A DNA stretch of 36,007 nt from Caldilineae bacterium (GTDB lineage: Bacteria > Chloroflexota > Anaerolineae > J102): positions 1 through 36,007 of the forward strand of contig DUEF01000006.1 in NCBI GenBank assembly GCA_011176555.1, in the 5' to 3' direction. The notes beneath the pieces were generated by a model, which was given only the letters and a program-made list of their open reading frames with translations, made no database searches and was not told where the DNA came from. This document shows, piece by piece, positions 31,715-36,007 of the stretch. Numbering within the stretch: position 1 is the stretch's first letter; every line of letters starts with the position of its first letter. The position numbers and the translations under genes were made by a program.

Positions 31715-32365
31715 TCAAGGGTGATTTTGCCCAAATTCCATCCTTTTTTGCGCCAACCTTTCACCTCTTGCCCAGACAGATAGCGCCCGCAGATAATTGA
31801 GTGGACGCAACGCCTCACTCGGCAGTTCCAAGATCGCCAATACGCGCCGAACAACCGCGATCTCAGCGTGTTCCACCGCCACCGTGGTGATGCGCTCGGG
31901 GCGGATGATCTCGGTTAGTTCGATGATGGCCGGATCGTCCTCATCAAGAAGCAGAGAGAAAAGCCTGCGATGCTTCTCCACGAGAAAAATCTGTGCAGGC
32001 GGATGGGCGTTTTGCAGTAATGCCGCCAGTTCGCTGCGTCCGACCGTTGTTTTTTGGTCCCCGGGCAGCTTGACTGCCAACGCTCGCCCTAACCTTTCCA
32101 CGACATCCGAGGCGAGCGGAAATGGATAAATCTCGTCCGCATCTTCCAACCAGCACTCCAAGTCGCCATCAGATTCAATCAAGCGCTTGAATTTAAGATC
32201 GCCCAGGCGTAGTTTGATGTTGACGGAACTGTGCGGAGTCCAGAGATAGGTGTCGATCAGGGAACGGTCAGAGGCGAACAGTGGGTCGAGCGCTTCGATC
32301 CTGGCCCGCAGTTCGGCGCTAATGCGTCCGAATCCTCGCCATTCCCAATGTTGTCCGAATGCCAT
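31715..32365 (-). CDS. Uncharacterised protein, possible divergent CYTH-like fold
   Basis: This 216-residue protein is not recognised with confidence. The ATG at 32365 is chosen because it follows the glycosyltransferase stop by two bases and the longer frame overlaps that gene. The segment SVNIKLRLGDLKFKRLIE (about 50-67) and the EWRGFG start recall the charged beta-barrel of CYTH (triphosphate tunnel) proteins, which would fit a phosphate theme next to PPK2, but the ExExK motif is not present, so this is weak. The second half has helical, Leu/Glu-rich segments and no membrane helix. Neighbours are GT2 (upstream) and PPK2 (downstream). Confidence 0.55.
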   Translation of the reverse strand: MAFGQHWEWRGFGRISAELRARIEALDPLFASDRSLIDTYLWTPHSSVNIKLRLGDLKFKRLIESDGDLECWLEDADEIYPFPLASDVVERLGRALAVKLPGDQKTTVGRSELAALLQNAHPPAQIFLVEKHRRLFSLLLDEDDPAIIELTEIIRPERITTVAVEHAEIAVVRRVLAILELPSEALRPLNYLRALSVWARGERLAQKRMEFGQNHP

Positions 32366-32367
32366 GA

Positions 32368-33231
32368 CTAATGCCGTTTGCCTTCTAGCCCAAGTACGCC
32401 GTGCCACACCCCGCGTAACCTGGCCCGCGCTGCTTCGCCGCGCCACGCGCGTAGCGCGTCCACCACGATTTTGGCGTGAGCGGGCAGGGCTTTGAGCCAT
32501 TGGCCGGGGGTCAGATAACGACGGTGGAGCAAAAGGGTGTTGCGGCCCACGTAGTAGCTGGCGATGACGCCGCCGCCCGTGGCGCTGAGATGATGGTAGA
32601 CGCGGGCCTCCGGTGCGAAAACGCTCTTCCAACCGGTTTGCTGCAAACGCCAGGCCAGGTCTACGTCCTCCAGATACATGAACAGGCGTTCATCGAAACC
32701 GCCGACTTGCTTCCAGGCCTCACGCCGATACGCGGCCGCCCCTCCGCACGGCCCGAAGATCTCAATCCGATCATCGTACTGACCCCGGTCGATCTCCCAC
32801 ACCCCGCGGTTCTGCGGCATGAAATCGGGGCCCAGCATGTCTCCGGCCGAGTGGATCGTGTCCCGGCGGTCGAAAAGCAGCATTTTGCTGGCGGCGGAAC
32901 CCGCTTCCGGGTGCTCCTCCAGCGCCTGGCACAGCGCCTCCAGCCATTGCGGTTCGGCCTCGGTGTCGTTGTTCAGCATCACCAACACCTCGGCGTCCGC
33001 CAGTGCCGCGCCGCGATTGCTGGCGATGACAAAGCCGGTGTTCTCGTCCAGGGCCAGCACCCGCACTTCGGGATATTCCTCGGCCAGCATCTCTAGCGAG
33101 CCGTCTGTCGAGCCGTTGTCCACGACGATGACCTCGAAATCGGAATGCGTTTGCAAGCGCAGGCTGTCCAGGCAGACCCGCAGGTGGTCTTTGCCGTTCC
33201 AGTTGGCGATGATGATGGCGGCGGAGAGCAT
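32368..33231 (-). CDS. Family 2 glycosyltransferase (rhamnosyl-transferase-like)
   Basis: The 287-residue GT-A enzyme transfers a sugar from a nucleotide donor. It has IIIANWNGKDHLRVCLDSL at the N-terminus, VIVVDNGSTDGSLEML (about 33-48), LVMLNNDTEAEPQWLEAL (about 79-96, with the DxD-like NDTE metal site), FGPCGGAAAYRREAW (about 154) and FDERLFMYLEDVDLAWRLQQTGW (about 174-196). This matches the WcaA/RfbF-like rhamnosyltransferase group. The start at 33231 excludes a 75-residue extension in the longer frame. It lies 14 bases after rmlD, which would supply dTDP-rhamnose, so the pair fits surface glycan synthesis. Confidence 0.9.
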   Translation of the reverse strand: MLSAAIIIANWNGKDHLRVCLDSLRLQTHSDFEVIVVDNGSTDGSLEMLAEEYPEVRVLALDENTGFVIASNRGAALADAEVLVMLNNDTEAEPQWLEALCQALEEHPEAGSAASKMLLFDRRDTIHSAGDMLGPDFMPQNRGVWEIDRGQYDDRIEIFGPCGGAAAYRREAWKQVGGFDERLFMYLEDVDLAWRLQQTGWKSVFAPEARVYHHLSATGGGVIASYYVGRNTLLLHRRYLTPGQWLKALPAHAKIVVDALRAWRGEAARARLRGVWHGVLGLEGKRH

Positions 33232-33245
33232 GAATGAGGGGTGGA

Positions 33246-34088
33246 TCAGGTGGTTTCGCGCTGCGCCCATTCCGCCACGGCCTCCTGCCAGGGGCGGAGT
33301 TGGATGCCGAGGGCCGCAGCGGCGCGGTTGGCGAGCAGGGCGCGCAGGGGCGGTTGGCTGGGGCGGGGCCATTCGGTATGGGGGATGGGGGTGACGGGGA
33401 TGTGTCCGCGGCCGGCCTGGCGCAACACTTCGAGGGCGAATTCGTAGCGGCTGCATGAACCGGCGTTGATGATGTGATAGATGCCGGGAGGAGCTTGTTG
33501 GTCGAGTAAAGCCAGCAGGGCCGGGACCAGATCGGGGGCGTAGGTGGGGTTGCCGAATTCATCATCGACCACGCGTAGCGTCCCGTGTTTGTCCGCGGCC
33601 GCGCAGATTTTGCCGGGAAAGTTGGCGCCGCCGGGTGCGAACAGCCAGGCGATGCGCACGATCAGGACGTTGTCGTGGTAGAAACGCACAGCGTTCTCGC
33701 CCGCCAGTTTGGAGCGGGCGTACACGCTTTCGGCTTTGCGCTGATCCCATTCGTCATAAGGCGTTTCCGCCGTGCCCTCGAAGACCTCGTTGGTGGAGAT
33801 CTGGATCAGGGGGACGCCGAGTTGGTGGCAGGCGCGGGCGATGTTGCCGGCGCCGTGGGCGTTGACGCGGTAAGCCAGGTCGGGATCGGCTTCGGCCGCG
33901 TCCACGTTGGTGAAGGCGGCGGGGTTGATCACGGCGTCGGGGGCCAGGGCCAAAATGGTCGGAATCACGTCGGCGGCGTCGGTGATGTCGTGTTCGGGCA
34001 GGTCGATGCCGACGAGTTCGTGTGCGGTGGGCGTGTGCATAATCGTCCGCCCAAGCTGGCCTTTGTGGCCGATGATCAAAATTTTCAT
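33246..34088 (-). CDS. rmlD: dTDP-4-dehydrorhamnose reductase RmlD
   Basis: RmlD makes dTDP-L-rhamnose in the last step of the pathway. The 280-residue protein has the NAD(P) loop GHKGQLG (about 7-13), DITDAADV, VINPAAFTNVDAAEADPDLAYRVNA (about 54-78), ISTNEVFEG (about 97-105) with the family Ser-Thr-x-x-Val-Phe, and the YARSK catalytic Tyr-x-x-x-Lys motif (about 121-125). The start at 34088 gives a 4-base ATGA overlap with the pcm stop. No rmlA, rmlB or rmlC is nearby, so they must be encoded elsewhere if the pathway is complete. In the usual motif the middle residue is Asp or Tyr; Asn here is a small change. Confidence 0.9.
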   Translation of the reverse strand: MKILIIGHKGQLGRTIMHTPTAHELVGIDLPEHDITDAADVIPTILALAPDAVINPAAFTNVDAAEADPDLAYRVNAHGAGNIARACHQLGVPLIQISTNEVFEGTAETPYDEWDQRKAESVYARSKLAGENAVRFYHDNVLIVRIAWLFAPGGANFPGKICAAADKHGTLRVVDDEFGNPTYAPDLVPALLALLDQQAPPGIYHIINAGSCSRYEFALEVLRQAGRGHIPVTPIPHTEWPRPSQPPLRALLANRAAAALGIQLRPWQEAVAEWAQRETT

Positions 34089-34705
34089 GCAGATTCCTCT
34101 TCGTCGAATTGCGACACCAACGGCACAAACCGCACCGGAGCCACGCGGCGTTTGCTGATCCCGCCCTCCAGTTTTGTCGCCACCCAGAGCACCTGGTCCC
34201 AACCGCTTGGCCCCACCGGGATCACCAGATTTCCGCCCGCTGCCAGTTGCTCGACCAGAGGCGGGGGCCAGGCCGGCGCCGCGGCGGTGACGATGATGCC
34301 GTCGTAGGGCGCGTGTTCCGGCCATCCCTCCCAGCCGTCGCCCACCCGCAAATGCACGTTATCGTAGCCCAATTTGGCCAACGTTTTCGCCGCCCGCTCC
34401 GATAATTCCGGGATCACCTCGACCGAGTACACCTCTTTCGCTATTTCGGCCAGGATGGCGGTCTGGTAGCCGCAGCCGGTGCCGATCTCCAACACTTTCG
34501 AGTCCGGCGTTAGTTCCAACAATTGCGTCATCAGCGCCACGATGAAGGGCTGGGAGATGGTCTGGCCGTGGCCGATGGGCAGGGGACGGTCATCGTAGGC
34601 GTACTCCTGATAATCGCGCGGGACAAAGCGATGGCGGGGCACGCGCTCAATGGCCGAGAGTACATCCCGGTCGGTGATTTCAGACCAGTGGGGAGGCCAG
34701 GGCAT
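34085..34705 (-). CDS. pcm: Protein-L-isoaspartate O-methyltransferase (Pcm)
   Basis: Pcm repairs isoaspartyl residues in aged proteins with SAM. The 206-residue protein has the family marks VPRHRFVP, YAYDDRPLPIGHGQTISQPFIVALM (about 36-59), VLEIGTGCGYQTAILAEIA (SAM loop, about 70-88), YDGIIVTAAAP (about 133-143) and LVIPVG. The start ATG sits at the first unit of a heptamer repeat block (34705). The stop overlaps the rmlD start by four bases. Pcm in an operon with glycan genes is unusual but may only reflect convenience. Confidence 0.95.
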   Translation of the reverse strand: MPWPPHWSEITDRDVLSAIERVPRHRFVPRDYQEYAYDDRPLPIGHGQTISQPFIVALMTQLLELTPDSKVLEIGTGCGYQTAILAEIAKEVYSVEVIPELSERAAKTLAKLGYDNVHLRVGDGWEGWPEHAPYDGIIVTAAAPAWPPPLVEQLAAGGNLVIPVGPSGWDQVLWVATKLEGGISKRRVAPVRFVPLVSQFDEEESA

Positions 34706-34753
34706 GGTTAATGATCAATGATCAATGGTTAATGGTCAATTGCCAATGGCTAA
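34705..34753. repeat. Tandem heptamer repeat between pcm and the SGNH gene
   Basis: Seven 7-bp units run without a gap: TGGTTAA, TGATCAA, TGATCAA, TGGTTAA, TGGTCAA, TTGCCAA and TGGCTAA. The block covers the pcm start side, the gap and the last codons of the SGNH gene. Confidence 0.85.
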
Positions 34754-35611
34754 TTGGGGTTGGAGGCCAGCCCACACGCGGTTGGCGATTTCGGTTTCGC
34801 CGAGGGCGGAGAGATGGACGCCGTCAGCGGCCCAGTAGCTGGCGTCAGGGAAGGGTTGGCTAACTGCGATAAGGGGGACTTGCAGCCTGCGGGCGATTTC
34901 TTCGACCAGGGCGTTGTACCCCGACCAATGGGCGAACTCCGAGCTTCGGGCGGGATCGAGTTCCTCACTGATCGGAGTGAGGGAAAGCAGAATGGGTTGT
35001 GCATGCAGGCGTTTGCTGGCATTCACAAGCCATTTGAGTAGGGCGGCGAAGGTTTCCGGCGGCACGCGCGGGCCATTCGCTTCCTGTTCGATTGTGTAGT
35101 CGGCCGTGGGTAGGGGGGCCAGGTGATTGAGCAGGGCTCGAAATAGATAGAATCTGCCCAAACCGTAGGTTTTGGCGAAACTTTCGTTGCGTGTAAAGGA
35201 GGTGATGCGGCGCTGATCGATGGCTCGGTACACCTGCCGACAGTCGTTCAAACCCAGGGCGATGAGCACGGTGTGGGGATGGTAGGCTCGCACGTGCTGG
35301 GCGAAACGGGCGTAGGCGTCGGCAGCGGTGTTGCCGGATACGCCGGCATTGATCACCTGCCAGCGCTGGTCGGGGCGTTCTTGCTCCAGTCGCCTCTCCA
35401 GCAAGGCGGGCCAGGCCTCTTCCGCCGCCAAGTCTGGGGCGAAGGCAATGGAATCCCCCAAGACGACGATGCGGTTGGCCTGTAAGTCTGGCGAGGGGAA
35501 GGGGCGGGTTTCCCACGCACCGAGGTCGGCCGCCGCGCGCTGGCGAATGACGAATTCCAGACCCAACAGGAACAGAAAGAGGCCGGACAAAAAGATGGCA
35601 GGCTTTTTCAC
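34736..35611 (-). CDS. SGNH/GDSL-type hydrolase, membrane-anchored
   Basis: The protein has an N-terminal hydrophobic helix (IFLSGLFLFLLGLEFVI, residues about 6-22) and a lipase/esterase domain with the four SGNH blocks: VVLGDSIAF (Ser, about 50), NAGVSGNTAAD (Gly, about 88), ALGLNDCR (Asn, about 120) and DGVHLSALGE (Asp/His, about 272). It may remove acyl groups from lipids or glycans at the cell surface. The GTG at 35611 is chosen, as an ATGGAGCCGTGA mini-frame overlaps it and a GGAG site lies just before; a TTG at 35647 is the alternative. The C-terminal codons run into the heptamer block. Confidence 0.82.
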   Translation of the reverse strand: MKKPAIFLSGLFLFLLGLEFVIRQRAAADLGAWETRPFPSPDLQANRIVVLGDSIAFAPDLAAEEAWPALLERRLEQERPDQRWQVINAGVSGNTAADAYARFAQHVRAYHPHTVLIALGLNDCRQVYRAIDQRRITSFTRNESFAKTYGLGRFYLFRALLNHLAPLPTADYTIEQEANGPRVPPETFAALLKWLVNASKRLHAQPILLSLTPISEELDPARSSEFAHWSGYNALVEEIARRLQVPLIAVSQPFPDASYWAADGVHLSALGETEIANRVWAGLQPQLAIGN

Positions 35612-35706
35612 GGCTCCATTGTACTGGAGGAGAGCTAAGGAGGCCAATAACGCTGCGACGGCGGGGAAGACTTCAAATTAGGGCGCACCTGCCATTGCCC
35701 GAGAAC

Positions 35707-35735
35707 TTGCATAGACGACGCCATTTGAGTATACT
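35707..35735 (+). promoter_or_regulatory. Sigma70-type promoter of tRNA-Pro
   Basis: TTGCAT (35707-35712) and TATACT (35730-35735) have a 17-base spacer and lie about 60 bases before the mature tRNA. Confidence 0.65.
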
Positions 35736-35795
35736 TGCTCCTGCAGTTGAGCAAAACCCTGTTTCTGGTAAGACCAGAGGCCCAACTGTCGCCGT

Positions 35796-35872
35796 CGGGG
35801 CGTAGCGCAGCTCGGTAGCGCGCTTGAATGGGGTTCAAGAGGTCGGGCGTTCGAATCGCCCCGCCCCGACCA
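35796..35872 (+). tRNA. tRNA-Pro (anticodon GGG), 77 nt including CCA
   Basis: All arms pair: acceptor CGGGGCG/CGCCCCG with A discriminator and encoded CCA (35870-35872), D stem GCGC/GCGC, anticodon stem CTTGA/TCAAG with loop ATGGGGT giving anticodon GGG, and T arm GGGCG-TTCGAAT-CGCCC. U8 and A9 are in place. It reads CCC and CCU proline codons. Confidence 0.96.
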
Positions 35873-35873
35873 C

Positions 35874-35910
35874 GGGGGCTGATGGACCACCACCCATCGG
35901 CCCCCTTTTT
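35874..35910 (+). terminator. Rho-independent terminator after tRNA-Pro
   Basis: A 12-bp stem (35874-35885 with 35894-35905, one G-T pair) with an 8-base loop is followed by TTTTT (35906-35910), one base after the CCA end plus spacer. The rest of the window (35911-36007) shows no feature. Confidence 0.92.
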
Positions 35911-36007
35911 GTCTCAATCGTTTCCCCGTTAGTTCCGAAGATCGACGAAGATCGGCAGTGAGCTCTAAACATCTCCACACCGAAAACGGTTTGTGGGAAT
36001 ACACATT

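Noticed and set aside
33231..33456. N-terminal 75-residue extension of the glycosyltransferase frame
   Set aside because: Arg/Pro-rich, overlaps rmlD, and the family begins at the AAIIIANWNG segment after the ATG at 33231.
34088..34325. N-terminal extension of the rmlD frame
   Set aside because: It overlaps pcm and lies before the NAD-binding start of the family; the ATG at 34088 gives an ATGA overlap.
34705..34753. CRISPR array
   Set aside because: The repeats are contiguous 7-mers without spacers.
35678..36004. 108-residue minus-strand frame over the tRNA
   Set aside because: It runs through the tRNA-Pro and its terminator; not a gene.

Overview
The window is a 36 kb piece of a bacterial chromosome with about 60% GC by eye, densely coded. 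The gene set points to Chloroflexota (Anaerolineae or Caldilineae type): a PP2C-like/beta-propeller membrane protein, LytR-CpsA-Psr and VanW cell-wall proteins, a DHH-CBS-CCA nucleotidyltransferase fusion, Yip1 pairs, a HerA-like ATPase with a coiled coil, a SNF2-SWIM operon, and degenerate heptamer repeats between genes. This placement is an inference from gene content; no marker such as rRNA is present. No phage, transposase, integrase or CRISPR array was found.

Layout. 1-4680 (+): C-terminal part of a membrane-anchored PP2C-like/beta-propeller protein, an LCP-family cell-wall transferase and two separate CBS-pair proteins. 4772-6675 (-): secreted M14 carboxypeptidase translationally coupled to a VOC-family protein. 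6918-7998 (+): glutaredoxin-like protein, a GroES without GroEL, a clear terminator and a zincin metallopeptidase. 7992-9815 (-): VanW protein. 10050-12928 (-): class I methyltransferase, PNPOx-like flavoprotein, a repeat-rich gap, then UbiX and UbiE/MenG, a quinone-linked pair.

13238-19750 (+): ArsM arsenite methyltransferase, an 864-residue DHH-CBS-CBS-CCA protein, two coupled Yip1 membrane proteins and a fused iron-sulfur L-serine dehydratase. 19980-26055 (+): a tight operon of a SNF2-family ATPase, a SWIM zinc-finger protein, a large protein resembling the helicase-associated (XPB N-terminal-like) family, and a small zinc-ribbon protein. This is the best candidate for a poorly described functional system.

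26172-35611 (-): PaaG-like enoyl-CoA hydratase/isomerase, a protein with two Lrp/AsnC-like ligand domains and no DNA-binding domain, a one-helix membrane protein next to a HerA-like ATPase, then PPK2, an unknown protein, a family-2 glycosyltransferase, RmlD, Pcm and an SGNH hydrolase in close succession. The window ends with a tRNA-Pro(GGG) carrying its own promoter and terminator.

Functional themes are cell-envelope assembly (LCP, VanW, GT2, RmlD), stress and repair (GroES, glutaredoxin, Pcm, PPK2, ArsM), quinone methylation and decarboxylation (UbiX, UbiE), and ATP-driven nucleic-acid remodelling (SNF2 operon, HerA-like ATPase). All functions are assigned by reading motifs; no database search was run.
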